Shown piece by piece: positions 8,101-16,976 of a DNA stretch of 40,011 nucleotides. Position 1 is the stretch's first letter. The number at the start of each line of letters is the position of its first letter. The DNA is taken from assembly GCA_024642285.1 (NCBI GenBank), contig JAHEBJ010000018.1, forward strand, positions 1 to 40,011. Direction: 5' to 3'. The position numbers and the translations under genes were made by a program. Under the pieces are notes generated by a model that saw only the letters and a list, made by a program, of their open reading frames with translations, was not told where the DNA came from and did no database searches. Origin of the DNA: Sphingobacteriales bacterium (GTDB lineage Bacteria > Bacteroidota > Bacteroidia > Chitinophagales > Chitinophagaceae).

Positions 8101-8883
8101 ATGGAACTTAATTTTCTAAAGGACAGACCTACCAAACTATTTGTTTTTTTTGCCGCGTTTTTTGTTGCCAATGCTTTGATCGCTGAGAGTATCGGCACAA
8201 AAATATTTTCGCTGGAGAAACTTTTCGGGCAGCAACCTTTCAGCTTTACGATCTTTGGAGAATCGGGACTGGGCCTCAGTTTAACCTGCGGCGTTTTATT
8301 ATGGCCACTTGAGTTTGTGATGACAGATATTGTAAATGAATATTACGGACCAAAAGCTGTTCGTCGAATTTCTTACATCGCTGTTGGGCTAATCCTCTAT
8401 GCCTTTCTGATGTATTATATGGCAATGGGAGTGCCAGCCGCCGAATTCTGGTACGGCTCGGGTGTGGAGGATGGAATACCCGACATGTCAAAAGCATTTA
8501 ACGGAATTTTTGGACAAGGTATGTGGATCATCTTTGGTAGTCTTACTGCGTTTTTGGTCAGCCAGATTGTGGATGTTACCATCTTTCATAAAATAAAAAA
8601 AATAACCGGTGAAAAGAAAGTGTGGCTTAGAGCAACCGGTTCAACCCTGGTTTCGCAACTGGTTGATAGCTTCATTGTTTTGTTTATCGCTTTTAAGATT
8701 GGGAAAGGCTGGAGTTGGCAACTGGTTTTCGCTATCTGTTTGATAAACTATGCCTACAAGTTCACCATGGCTATTTTATTGACTCCGCTAATTTATTATG
8801 TTGAACACCGGATTGAAAAATATGTAGGTAAGGAAACAGCATATCGGATGAAGCAGGCGGCTATGGGCAGGTATGCAGATTAG
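8101..8883 (+). CDS. Queuosine precursor transporter (YhhQ/VUT family)
   Basis: From the ATG at 8101 this is a 260-residue membrane protein; an earlier in-frame ATG at 8059 lies inside the preceding gene and is unlikely. It has about six transmembrane helices and the family landmarks ALIAESIGTKIF near the N-terminus, FVMTDIVNEYYGPKAVRR and TGSTLVSQLVDSFIV. Members of this family import queuosine precursors such as preQ0 or preQ1 across the inner membrane for tRNA wobble-base modification. A longer periplasmic-type insert at about residues 110-135 (EFWYGSGVEDGIPDM) is seen in other Bacteroidota members as I recall. No queuosine synthesis genes are in the window. Confidence 0.88.
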   Translation: MELNFLKDRPTKLFVFFAAFFVANALIAESIGTKIFSLEKLFGQQPFSFTIFGESGLGLSLTCGVLLWPLEFVMTDIVNEYYGPKAVRRISYIAVGLILYAFLMYYMAMGVPAAEFWYGSGVEDGIPDMSKAFNGIFGQGMWIIFGSLTAFLVSQIVDVTIFHKIKKITGEKKVWLRATGSTLVSQLVDSFIVLFIAFKIGKGWSWQLVFAICLINYAYKFTMAILLTPLIYYVEHRIEKYVGKETAYRMKQAAMGRYAD

Positions 8884-8949
8884 ATGTGTATTGGGTTAAC
8901 AGGCTTTATACATAGTGAATAATGGGTAATTAATTACAGATATTCAATT

Positions 8950-8980
8950 TTGTAATAACAAAGGCAAAAGGCTATATTTA
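8950..8980 (+). promoter_or_regulatory. Bacteroidota-type promoter for the PKD/T9SS protein
   Basis: A TTG (8950-8952) is followed after exactly 20 bases by TATATTTA (8973-8980), one base off TAnnTTTG. This fits the TTG-N19-21-TAnnTTTG pattern and would give a leader of roughly 15 bases before the ATG at 9002. Confidence 0.55.
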
Positions 8981-9001
8981 CAGCCAGTTAACTACCCGAT
9001 A

Positions 9002-11980
9002 ATGCATAGATTTTTACCAAAAAAGTTTAGGGAGAAATATTGCGGAATTAAATTTGTTTTACTGTTGATTGCTATTCTTGCGTTCAACAGCAATTCCAAC
9101 GCCCAGTGCCCGCCCAATATCGATTTTGAATTAAGGAGTTTTAATAATTGGGAGTGCTGGTCGGGGCATGTTTTTGACAGAGGTGGAAAGAATTCAATTG
9201 AGTGGGACCCTCCCGGCCTACCTGTACCTCCTGATCCAGCCCGTCATATCATGCTTTCACGTATTCCGGGAGATGGACTTGATCCATATGGACTTTTTCC
9301 AAAGAACTGTCCTAACGGCAGCAACAATTCAATTCAATTAGGTAACTCCGGGGGCGGACACGAAGCTGAAGGTGTTTCTTATACTTTCACAATTCCATTG
9401 GGACAAAATGAGTTTAGCCTTATTTATAACTATGCCGTGGTTTTTCAGGACCCAGGACATAATGATTGGGAACAACCAAGATTGGAAATAGAAATATTTA
9501 ATGTTACCGATAACGATACTATCCCTTGTTCTAATTTTAATTTTATTGCAACAAGTTCACTTCCGGGCTTCTTTGTTTCACCGGTAGATCCTACTGTGTT
9601 GTGTAAAAACTGGTCGGCCAATTCAATTAACCTTAACGGCCTTGCAGGAAAAACAATTCGTTTGTTTTTTAAAACAGCCGATTGTGTTTTTCAGGTTCAT
9701 TTTGGATACGCATATATTGATGTAAATACCCAATGTGGATCATCATTTAATGGTGCCACTTTTTGCCCCGATGATACAGCAATAAATATTGTAGCACCTT
9801 TTGGATATCAGGCATATAAATGGTTTGATATAAATAATACCGTTTTAGGAACTACTCAGAATCTTTACATGAACCCGCCCCCGCTTTCCGGCGATTCGGT
9901 TTTTGTAGAACTAACTCCTTATGCAGGATATGGTTGCCTGGATACGCTTACTGCGCATTTATGGGATACTTTAACCGTAATATCCAACGCGGGGCCCGAT
10001 CAATTGTCCTGCCAGAATGCGCCTGTGCAATTGGGGATTCCGCCAACGCCTGGCTGGGTGTATAGTTGGGATCCCATAACGGATTTGAGTGATCCTAACA
10101 TTTCAAACCCAATAGCAACACCTTCGGTCACTACAACCTATGTTCTCTCGGTTAAAAACAGCGGAGGAGGATGCTTAACGATGGATACGGTTGAAGTTAA
10201 AGCCGCAGTTTTAGACAATGCACTTTCGGTCACGGGTATTAAAACCTATTGTCTCGATGATCCGCAGGGTGCAATAATGGAAGTTCCTCCAGCTGATAGT
10301 ATACAATGGTATTTGAATGGCTTGCCAATACCCGGTGCCAATCAAACGACTTACCGTGCTACCCAAACTGGTACTTACCGGGCTACTGTTTTCAGTTTTA
10401 CCGGTTGCTTTTTAAATACAGTTGATGAATTGATTACTGTGTATGCAGAGCCTGTTGCAGGCTTTAGCCTGAATGCATCGCAAACTTTGGAGCAATGCTT
10501 TAACGGTCACCAGTTTGATTTCACTAATACCAGTTCTATTTCTGCAGGTACTATTACTTATTCATGGGATCTTGGCGATGGTACAACATCTACCGCTGCT
10601 GATATCAGCCATACCTATGCACAACCAGGTTTATACCTTGTTAAGTTGGTAGTTACATCCGATAATGGTTGCGTTGACAGTACAGAAGTAATGGTGAAAG
10701 TAAAAGTCAGTCCTGCGTCGTCGTTTGATAATACACCCGATGATCAGTGTTTCTTAAATAATGAGTTTGTGTTTACGAGTACCAGTACAGTAGCCGTTGG
10801 AGGCCTGCTACATCGCTGGAATATGGGTGATGGAAATTTCAAAAGTTCTAATGACGTTATTTACAGTTATGCAAATCCGGGTACCTACACCGTTCGTCTT
10901 TTAGTGTTCAGCGACGAAGGATGCGTTGACAGTAGTGATTTTGATGTAATAGTTAATCCTATGCCGGTTGCTGGTTTTTCAGCCTCCAACCCGCAACAGT
11001 GCTTAGGTAATAACCAATTTGATTTTACAAATACCAGCACTATTCAGTGGGGTAATATGAATTACCTGTGGGATTTTGGGGACGGAACAACTGCCACAAC
11101 AAGAGATGCATCACACCAGTTTACAACTGTTGGTAATCATGTTGTAAAAATGCTGGTAACATCCGATTTTGGATGTGCCGATAGCAGTTTCACTACTATA
11201 AACATTTATAATCGTCCGTTCTCTGGATTCCTCATCAGTCAGCCAACCTGTGTAGGTTTGCCTTTGAATCTGGTTAATACCACACAAAACAATACCACAT
11301 CAACCATTAATTATTTGTGGGATTTTGGAAACGGACAAACATCCACTTTTAAAAACCCTGTGCATAGTTATCCGGCGGCAGGTACCTATGTTGTAAAATT
11401 GTCGGTTAGCACAGCACAGTGTCCAACAACATTTACAACGCAGCAGCAAGCAGTTGTGATCGACGAAAAATTGCCAGGCATTGTGTATCCGGAGAAAACT
11501 GCTATCTATAATTTTCCATTAGATCTGGCGGCCAGAAATATTGGAAATGGAGTTACCTGGACACCGGCTACCAATTTAAATAACCGGTTCAGTTATACAC
11601 CAACCTTCAGAGGTTTAACAACCCAGTTGTACACAATTGAATTGAAAACTCCAAGTGGTTGCATTACTGTTGATACCCAGTTGGTGACTGCCATTAAGAA
11701 AATAAAGATCTATGTGCCTACAGCATTTACACCGGGTAAAAGAGACGGGCTGAATGATTTGTTGCGGCCATTGTTGTACGGTTTTGTAAAAGTTAATTAC
11801 TTCCGTATTTATAACCGGTGGGGAAAAATGCTTTTCCAAATGCAGAGCGACAGGCCGGGATGGGATGGCAGGTTAAACGGACAACTGCTTGATAATGCAA
11901 CCTATGTTTGGATGATAGAAGCAGTTGATGTGGATGGCAAAGTACACAGGGAACAGGGAACAACCGTTTTGTTACATTAA
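9002..11980 (+). CDS. PKD-repeat surface protein with T9SS type B (gliding motility CHU_C) sorting domain
   Basis: The 992-residue exported protein has a basic N-terminus with a signal peptide ending near residue 34 (NSNAQ). An N-terminal beta-rich domain with paired cysteines covers about 35-245. Beta-sandwich repeats with Ig-like SIQWYLNG and TTTYVLSV pieces cover about 250-480. Four PKD domains follow at about 483-565, 570-652, 655-737 and 738-825, recognisable by WDLGDG, WNMGDG, WDFGDG and WDFGNG, each followed by a HTY/YSY-type turn. Residues ~900-992 are a classic T9SS type B sorting domain: YVPTAFTP, LNDLL, YFRIYNRWG, WDG and a Y-W beta strand near the end. It should be carried through the T9SS and anchored at the cell surface, where PKD arrays usually serve adhesion or substrate binding. 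No catalytic domain is seen. It is monocistronic, with its own promoter and terminator. Confidence 0.92.
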   Translation: MHRFLPKKFREKYCGIKFVLLLIAILAFNSNSNAQCPPNIDFELRSFNNWECWSGHVFDRGGKNSIEWDPPGLPVPPDPARHIMLSRIPGDGLDPYGLFPKNCPNGSNNSIQLGNSGGGHEAEGVSYTFTIPLGQNEFSLIYNYAVVFQDPGHNDWEQPRLEIEIFNVTDNDTIPCSNFNFIATSSLPGFFVSPVDPTVLCKNWSANSINLNGLAGKTIRLFFKTADCVFQVHFGYAYIDVNTQCGSSFNGATFCPDDTAINIVAPFGYQAYKWFDINNTVLGTTQNLYMNPPPLSGDSVFVELTPYAGYGCLDTLTAHLWDTLTVISNAGPDQLSCQNAPVQLGIPPTPGWVYSWDPITDLSDPNISNPIATPSVTTTYVLSVKNSGGGCLTMDTVEVKAAVLDNALSVTGIKTYCLDDPQGAIMEVPPADSIQWYLNGLPIPGANQTTYRATQTGTYRATVFSFTGCFLNTVDELITVYAEPVAGFSLNASQTLEQCFNGHQFDFTNTSSISAGTITYSWDLGDGTTSTAADISHTYAQPGLYLVKLVVTSDNGCVDSTEVMVKVKVSPASSFDNTPDDQCFLNNEFVFTSTSTVAVGGLLHRWNMGDGNFKSSNDVIYSYANPGTYTVRLLVFSDEGCVDSSDFDVIVNPMPVAGFSASNPQQCLGNNQFDFTNTSTIQWGNMNYLWDFGDGTTATTRDASHQFTTVGNHVVKMLVTSDFGCADSSFTTINIYNRPFSGFLISQPTCVGLPLNLVNTTQNNTTSTINYLWDFGNGQTSTFKNPVHSYPAAGTYVVKLSVSTAQCPTTFTTQQQAVVIDEKLPGIVYPEKTAIYNFPLDLAARNIGNGVTWTPATNLNNRFSYTPTFRGLTTQLYTIELKTPSGCITVDTQLVTAIKKIKIYVPTAFTPGKRDGLNDLLRPLLYGFVKVNYFRIYNRWGKMLFQMQSDRPGWDGRLNGQLLDNATYVWMIEAVDVDGKVHREQGTTVLLH

Positions 11981-12003
11981 ATGTTTGTAAATGCTATTAT
12001 ATT

Positions 12004-12034
12004 AAACTCCACAATTTAATTGTGGAGTTTTTTT
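12004..12034 (+). terminator. Rho-independent terminator after the PKD/T9SS gene
   Basis: Perfect 10-base arms ACTCCACAAT (12006-12015) and ATTGTGGAGT (12019-12028) with a 3-base loop are followed by six T. The element lies 24 bases past the stop codon. Confidence 0.88.
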
Positions 12035-12112
12035 ATGAGATGATTGTAAGGAAAACAATTAACGAAATGTGTTGACCTTAATAGTTAATTTAGAGAAATA
12101 AAAAATTGAAAC

Positions 12113-12679
12113 ATGAAAATAAGCTTCGGACTACTCTTTAGCCTTTGTATTTTCCTTTCGTTAAACCTGCATTCGCAAAATCAGGATATGGAAAAAGTGC
12201 CTGCTGCGAAAACTATTTTGGATAATGCTTTAGTCAGTGCCAAAAACCAAAACAAAAAAGTATTGCTGATGTTTCATGCATCGTGGTGTGGCTGGTGCCA
12301 TAAGATGGATGATGCGCTGACCGATCCTTCGTGTAAAAAATATTTTGACGATGAGTTTGTAACTATACATGTTTCAGTACTGGAGAGTAAGGGAAAGGAA
12401 CACCTTGAAAACGCCGGAGGACAAGAAATGATGGAAAAATACAATGAGAAAAATCAGGGGTTACCAAACTGGGTTATTCTGGACAATAATGCAAATGTAC
12501 TGGCCGACTCCCGGGTAAAGACTAAACAACCGGATGGAACTTATGCCATGGAGAATATCGGTTGCCCCGCAACAGAAAAAGAAGTAGAGAACTTTATAGA
12601 AATCTTAAAAAAAACCACGGCACTTAAGGCCAAAGAACTTGCTGTAATTGCAGCACGGTTCAGGAAGAATGAAAATTAA
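12113..12679 (+). CDS. Secreted thioredoxin-family protein
   Basis: The 188-residue protein has a Sec signal peptide (residues 1-21, ending LNLHSQ) and a thioredoxin-like fold with active site C59-G-W-C62 in MFHASWCGWCHKMD. A cis-proline candidate lies in GLPNWVILD. CGWC in an ASWCGWCHKM context resembles the DUF255/thioredoxin_7 and DsbD C-terminal-like group rather than cytosolic thioredoxin. An insert of about 20 residues (SVLESKGKEHLENAGGQEMM) separates the first two strands from the rest, as in related periplasmic proteins. It probably acts as a periplasmic thiol-disulfide reductant; partners are not apparent from the neighbours. It ends convergent with a tiny membrane protein gene. Confidence 0.88.
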   Translation: MKISFGLLFSLCIFLSLNLHSQNQDMEKVPAAKTILDNALVSAKNQNKKVLLMFHASWCGWCHKMDDALTDPSCKKYFDDEFVTIHVSVLESKGKEHLENAGGQEMMEKYNEKNQGLPNWVILDNNANVLADSRVKTKQPDGTYAMENIGCPATEKEVENFIEILKKTTALKAKELAVIAARFRKNEN

Positions 12680-12721
12680 GTTCCAACAATTAGAAAACTG
12701 GGCTTATAGGCGATTGAAATA

Positions 12722-12913
12722 TTATTCTGATTTTTGCTCCTTGAGAATTTGATGAAGGCCCATAATAAGCAATATTATGGACAGGGGATAAATGAAAAAA
12801 ATAAATGCCTGACACCTGGATCCCGAAAATTTAACAGCGAAAATAAACTGCAGCAAGGCAGCAAATACCAGCCCGATGATACCGGATGCAAGGAACCAGT
12901 TCATGTTTTTCAT
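12722..12913 (-). CDS. Tiny two-helix membrane protein
   Basis: The 63-residue protein has two hydrophobic segments (about 4-27 and 35-57) joined by a short loop containing a single cysteine. The C-terminus is charged (KEQKSE). I do not recognise a family. It is kept as a gene because the hydrophobic pattern is protein-like, it fits the gap between neighbours, and an opposite-strand ORF covering the same bases has no such pattern. The next upstream gene is a similar-sized two-helix protein, so the pair may have a common origin or function. Confidence 0.5.
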   Translation of the reverse strand: MKNMNWFLASGIIGLVFAALLQFIFAVKFSGSRCQAFIFFIYPLSIILLIMGLHQILKEQKSE

Positions 12914-12955
12914 AGAGGTTAATTTTGTTGGTTAAAGAGGTCATTCTGCAAAAGC

Positions 12956-13150
12956 TTATGAATGATCTTTTCTTCTTTTTATAATCAGGTAATATTTAAA
13001 TAAATTCAAAACAATGATCATACTAAAACTGCATATTGAAATGATAAGCAGTATAAATGACCGGTCATTGGTTCGCATGCTGTAAAGACCGAGAAAAGCC
13101 AATAAACTGATAATTCCGGTGAATCTGAAAAAGCCGGTGATCTGTTCCAT
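12956..13150 (-). CDS. Tiny two-helix membrane protein
   Basis: Starting at the ATG at 13150 this is 64 residues with two hydrophobic segments (about 8-24 and 30-54) and a basic C-terminus (KRRKDHS). That ATG is preceded by AAAGGA seven bases upstream, an unusually good Shine-Dalgarno-like site here. An in-frame ATG at 13201 would give 81 residues and is less favoured. The function is unknown. It is followed 42 bases later by a second two-helix protein on the same strand. Confidence 0.5.
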   Translation of the reverse strand: MEQITGFFRFTGIISLLAFLGLYSMRTNDRSFILLIISICSFSMIIVLNLFKYYLIIKRRKDHS

Positions 13151-13326
13151 AAAAAAATCCTTTAATTGGTGAATTGAGTTGTTTAATCTACGGGTAAACA
13201 CGGTATTAGGATTTTTTATTTGTTAAGATATAACAGTAAGTGAATGTATATAAATTGCCGTGCATAGAAAATACCACAAATAGGGTATAAGGAACCAGCA
13301 ATTTGGCTTAAAATTCGGAAAAATGC

Positions 13327-14103
13327 TCACGACTTAATAAAACCTTTGATCCCCATAAACCTTAAAGCTGAATTTGCCTGTTTAATAAGGTACTGTTTTG
13401 CGTAATACAGTTTTAGTCGCAGGCCTTTAGATGGGGGCTTTTTATTCATAGGAATGTTGCCCGTTTTTTCCGAATAGGGAGGTCTATCTCTTTTCTTTTT
13501 TTCTATAACCAGCATGCTGTCGTAGTAGTGAATAGAGTCCACTGCCGTTGTAAATTCGTTAACCCGAAGCCCGGTTTGCTCAGAGTGATATGCGTTAAGA
13601 AGATCGATAAAGTTTTTACTGTATTCAATGAATGTTCCTCTTCTTTTGTAACCTCCCCCAAATCCCGACCAATAAGAAGTATGGAGATCTTCGCAAACGT
13701 AAATGCCGTCGGCTTTGATATGAGGGAATAGTTCTTCGAAACTAATGATTTGTTGATTCATGCTGTGACCGCCATCATCAATTAAAATATCAACTTCCGG
13801 AATGATTGTTTTTACTTCTTTTAAAAACTGCCTGTCCGACTGTGAACCTGTTAAAATTGTGATATTATCTTCTTCAAATGCCTTACAGGCAGGATCAATA
13901 TCTATCCCGTAAATCCTTGCTTTATTTCCAAAATAATACTTCCACATTTGCAAACTGCCACCCTCCGAAACGCCAATTTCGAGAATTACAGGTTCTGAAT
14001 TTCTGAACCTGGCAAAATGCCGGTCGTAAATATTAAAATAGTGAACCCATTTATTAATTGGCCGTTTGTGGTTTTCTCTGAAATATCTTTCTAAATCATT
14101 CAT
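13327..14103 (-). CDS. Class I SAM-dependent methyltransferase, MycE/CmcI-like
   Basis: The 258-residue protein has the SAM-binding loop ILEIGVSEGGSLQMW at about residues 40-54, then YGIDIDP for the ribose-binding acidic residue, and DILIDDGGHSMNQQ, which matches the metal-binding DDGSH motif of the macrolide sugar O-methyltransferase MycE and relatives. The N-terminal HKRPINKWVHYFNIY and the later ICEDLHTSYW also fit this group. The C-terminal ~50 residues are lysine/proline rich. Members methylate sugar or small-molecule hydroxyls, and in Bacteroidota they often act in surface-glycan synthesis, but no glycosyltransferases are adjacent. Substrate is unknown. Confidence 0.82.
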   Translation of the reverse strand: MNDLERYFRENHKRPINKWVHYFNIYDRHFARFRNSEPVILEIGVSEGGSLQMWKYYFGNKARIYGIDIDPACKAFEEDNITILTGSQSDRQFLKEVKTIIPEVDILIDDGGHSMNQQIISFEELFPHIKADGIYVCEDLHTSYWSGFGGGYKRRGTFIEYSKNFIDLLNAYHSEQTGLRVNEFTTAVDSIHYYDSMLVIEKKKRDRPPYSEKTGNIPMNKKPPSKGLRLKLYYAKQYLIKQANSALRFMGIKGFIKS

Positions 14104-14265
14104 TAATTATAAGAGTTGCAATTATGTTTTCGAAAACTGATTTTGTTTTCTTTATTATCCCGCTTTATTGATCAGCAGGGATATTAGGTAAAACTAATTC
14201 AGTCAATAATATCACCTTAAAACAATATTAATTCAAATATGATAAAACTCCTCCTTAAATAAAAT

Positions 14266-14273
14266 TATCTTTG
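14266..14273 (+). promoter_or_regulatory. -7 promoter element of rnpB (TATCTTTG)
   Basis: TATCTTTG is a perfect TAnnTTTG match ending five bases before the first base of the RNase P RNA P1 helix at 14278, exactly where a -7 element should sit. No TTG is present at -33. Confidence 0.7.
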
Positions 14274-14277
14274 CATT

Positions 14278-14666
14278 CTATCAGCCGGGTTATCGTTCTC
14301 CGATTTATTGGGGAAAGGAAAGTCCGGACAGCAAAGAGCAACATACCCCGATAACTTCGGGGCACCCGATCTGATCGGGGAGAGACAGGGCCACAGAAAA
14401 TAACCGTCCTGCCTTTGGCGGGGTAAGGGTGAAAACGTGAGGTAAGAGCTCACGGGTTTTGGCAGTAATGCTAAAATTGGGTAAACCTTGTGTGCTGTAA
14501 TGCCACGTATACCGGCGCTTGAGGGCGGCTCGTCCGATGCCGAAGGGTAGGCAGCAAGATCACAACAGTAATGTTGTGGCCAGATAAATGATAACCAGGC
14601 TGTTTCATACTATTTACCTCGGTATGATAGTTACAGCTTACAGAATCCGGCTTACAGGCTGATAGA
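14278..14666 (+). ncRNA. rnpB: RNase P RNA (bacterial type A)
   Basis: This is the catalytic RNA that matures tRNA 5' ends. The P1 helix is formed by CTATCAGCC (14278-14286) and GGCTGATAG (14657-14665). Conserved core segments appear in the right order: GGAAAGGAAAGTCCGGACA after P1/P2, a CACAGAAAATAACCG segment, GGGTAAGGGTGAAA, the GTGAGGTAAGAGCTCAC stem, the GGTAGGCAGCAAGATC segment, CCAGATAAATGATAACC and finally ACAGAATCCGGCTTACAGG. Length (~389 nt) is normal for Bacteroidota. It has its own promoter and a strong terminator. Boundaries are set by the P1 helix and are good to a few bases. Confidence 0.95.
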
Positions 14667-14684
14667 TTTTTTTAATTATTGGGG

Positions 14685-14724
14685 AACGGAAAGGCACAAA
14701 AAAATATGCCTTTCCGTTTTTTTT
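14685..14724 (+). terminator. Rho-independent terminator of rnpB
   Basis: Arms AACGGAAAGGCA (14685-14696) and TGCCTTTCCGTT (14707-14718) are exact complements with a 10-base A-rich loop, followed by an unbroken T run to 14724. Confidence 0.88.
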
Positions 14725-14830
14725 ATCATTTCAGCAAAAGAGAAATCTGTTTATTAGGTATTGGATATAGATTTCTTCCCAAAAGTTTTTGGAATCGAAA
14801 TGACTCAACATCTTCCTTTATATACAATAT

Positions 14831-15868
14831 TTACTTTTTACTGTCTCCTTTGAATCCACCGGCATCAACATCTTTAATAAACTGTATCAATCCCGGAAAA
14901 TAATTTTTCTGGTCATCATACATATCCATATGGCTTCCTTCAGGACACAATAAAAATCTTCCGTTCTGTACCTGGGTGCTCATCCATTTCATGTGCTCGG
15001 GGTCCATGGTATCGTATTTACCGCCTATGGTCAGTGTGGGTGTTTTTATTTTTGGCAGTTCTTTACTAACATCCCAATTTACCAGGTTCCCGCCAATGCC
15101 AAATTCGCTGGGCCCCTGCATGGTTACATAAAGCGAGTGATTCATTTTTGCAAAGGAGCGGTTTACCGGTTCGGGCCATTGATCAACAGGAATGCGGCAT
15201 ATGTGTTTTGCATAAAAATTCGGCATGAGCAGTTCCATATATTTTGGATTATCAAAATCGCCGGCGGCTTCAATCTGCCTGATGGTATCCAAAACTTTCT
15301 GGTCGAACTGCGGCGCTAATACTTCCTGAGCATACTTGCCATACAAGGGGCAACTGCTCATCATATTGCTGATAATAAGGCCTTTTAAATTATCCTGATA
15401 CTTCAGGGCATATTGCATTCCCAAAATACCGCCCCAGCTATGACCGAGTAAATAAAAATTGTCTTTATCCAGATTAAGTGCTTTGCGTACCTGCTCCACT
15501 TCTTCTACAAAACGATCCAGATCCCACATGGTTGTGTCATTGGGATTATCGGATAAACCGCAACCAAGTTGATCGTAATAAATAATTTCGAATCCCTCGG
15601 GTAACAAAAAATTTTCGAAACATTCAAAATATTCATGAGTGGCGCCGGGTCCACCGTTTAACAGCAGCAATTTTATTTTAGGATTGTTACCTATGCTTTT
15701 TGCCCACACATTGAATTTACCTTTTGGTGTTTCTATAGGAATAACCTTTACACCTCCCGTTTGAATTTGGTTGTATAAATCATTACTGACTGCAACTGTT
15801 GTTGTTTTATCGGTGTTGTTGCAACTGAGAATTGTTATCGCACATAAAGCAAAAAATATTTTTTTCAT
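14831..15868 (-). CDS. Lipoprotein alpha/beta hydrolase, proline iminopeptidase-like (peptidase S33)
   Basis: The 345-residue protein has a lipoprotein signal with lipobox ILSC (C16), so it is likely exported and lipid anchored. Catalytic features are complete: the oxyanion segment NGGPGATHEYF, the YDQLGCGLSD strand, the nucleophile elbow GHSWGG (S144), acid D286 in GGKYDTMDP and H313 in EGSHMDMYDD. GGPG plus DQxGxGxS is typical of prolyl aminopeptidases and related S33 enzymes that release N-terminal proline or hydrolyse amino acid amides. It probably trims peptides in the periplasm. It lies 36 bases after the GNAT gene on the same strand and could be the last gene of that cluster. Its 3' end is convergent with rnpB. 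Confidence 0.9.
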   Translation of the reverse strand: MKKIFFALCAITILSCNNTDKTTTVAVSNDLYNQIQTGGVKVIPIETPKGKFNVWAKSIGNNPKIKLLLLNGGPGATHEYFECFENFLLPEGFEIIYYDQLGCGLSDNPNDTTMWDLDRFVEEVEQVRKALNLDKDNFYLLGHSWGGILGMQYALKYQDNLKGLIISNMMSSCPLYGKYAQEVLAPQFDQKVLDTIRQIEAAGDFDNPKYMELLMPNFYAKHICRIPVDQWPEPVNRSFAKMNHSLYVTMQGPSEFGIGGNLVNWDVSKELPKIKTPTLTIGGKYDTMDPEHMKWMSTQVQNGRFLLCPEGSHMDMYDDQKNYFPGLIQFIKDVDAGGFKGDSKK

Positions 15869-15904
15869 AAAAATTATTTTTGGTGTTAATAAAAATCTCT
15901 GCTG

Positions 15905-16507
15905 TCATACAGCAGCAAACTCAGTAAAAAATGTTGTTTTTATTTTTGGCCATTCCTCTTTTATAAAACTAAAATACATCGTATCACGGATAGTTCCATC
16001 ATCATTTAAAATGTGGCGGCGAAAAACCCCTTCTTTTAAAGCACCAATCTTCAACATAGCTCCCTGTGATTTTACGTTGAGTACATTGGTTTTTAATTCT
16101 ATCCTGTTTAAGTCAAGTATTTCAAATCCATATTGTAATAGTAAATACTTGCAGGCTTTATTGATACCTGTTCGTTGCAGCGAAGGATGATACCAGGTAA
16201 AGCCAATTTCCATTCTTTTATTGGGCAATGAAATAGCTGTAAACCTTGTACTGCCTGCGTATTGCTTATTTAGTTTGTCGTAAATAGCGAAGGGATAGGA
16301 GCTGCCGGCTGCACGTTCTGAGAGGGCCGCATTAAAATATTTTTTGAAATCTGTCTCAGTATTTATTTTTGAGCTTGAAAATTCCCAGAGTTCAGTGTGG
16401 AGCGCCACCGGGAGTAAAAATTCGAAATGTTTTTCCTGCAGCGGCTCTATTAAAGCTCTTTCGTTTTCTAGTCTGATTTTATTTTCGAAGAAAGATTCAG
16501 GGTTCAT
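15905..16507 (-). CDS. GNAT family N-acetyltransferase (RimJ/RimL-like)
   Basis: The 200-residue protein begins with RLENERALIEPLQEKHFEFL, typical of the RimJ/RimL branch. It continues with AIYDKLNKQYAGSTRF, the MEIGFTWYHPSLQRTGIN acetyl-CoA-binding region and ELKTNVLNVKSQGAMLKIG leading to EGVFRRH. These enzymes acetylate protein N-termini or small amines in the cytoplasm; the substrate here is unknown. The RxxGxG/A pyrophosphate motif is degenerate (QRTGIN), as is common in this branch. Its ATG starts one base after the NUDIX stop codon, so the two are co-translated members of the minus-strand cluster. Confidence 0.87.
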   Translation of the reverse strand: MNPESFFENKIRLENERALIEPLQEKHFEFLLPVALHTELWEFSSSKINTETDFKKYFNAALSERAAGSSYPFAIYDKLNKQYAGSTRFTAISLPNKRMEIGFTWYHPSLQRTGINKACKYLLLQYGFEILDLNRIELKTNVLNVKSQGAMLKIGALKEGVFRRHILNDDGTIRDTMYFSFIKEEWPKIKTTFFTEFAAV

Positions 16508-16508
16508 T

Positions 16509-16976
16509 TTACATTTTTTCTTTTATCAGGGATGCAACAATTTTATCAATGGGGTAGGTAACCGAAAGCTCTGAGAAGCCGTTCCAGTCTAGTAAACGGA
16601 AAGTTTCTGTTTCGCCTGTATCAGCATAGTTTTTCATTTGCTGTTCGTCAAAATCGAAAGGGTTGGTCCTGAGCGGAACACTTATTGCTTCAAGGGCCTC
16701 AACTTTGTAATAAATGGATATAATCTGATGCCGCGGGTTGAACACACTTAACTGAAAAAAATCTGTTGTATATATATGGTCAGTCACTTTAACTTTTAAA
16801 CTCATTTCCTCCATAAACTCACGTTGTAAACAATCTCTTGTGCCTTCACCGAGTTCAAGGCCGCCACCGGGGAATTTGGTTAATTTGTTTCCTCTTACCA
16901 ATTCATCACTGACCAAAACCTGGCGCTGTTCATTTATTAACACACCATAAACACGGATATTAAATTTATCGATCAT
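16509..16976 (-). CDS. NUDIX hydrolase
   Basis: From the ATG at 16976 this is 155 residues. The start is chosen because its ATGA overlaps the CorA stop TGA; a longer frame from 17003 would overlap CorA by 31 bases. The NUDIX box reads GGLELGEGTRDCLQREFMEE followed by MSL, matching Gx5Ex7REUxEExGU except that the last glycine is serine. Early IRVYGVLINEQRQVLVSDE is the usual first strand. Substrate cannot be predicted; NUDIX enzymes cleave nucleoside diphosphates linked to another group. It sits between CorA and GNAT and is translationally coupled to CorA. Confidence 0.88.
   Translation of the reverse strand: MIDKFNIRVYGVLINEQRQVLVSDELVRGNKLTKFPGGGLELGEGTRDCLQREFMEEMSLKVKVTDHIYTTDFFQLSVFNPRHQIISIYYKVEALEAISVPLRTNPFDFDEQQMKNYADTGETETFRLLDWNGFSELSVTYPIDKIVASLIKEKM

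Noticed and set aside
14265-14453. Minus-strand frame inside rnpB
   Set aside because: The bases belong to the highly structured RNase P RNA.
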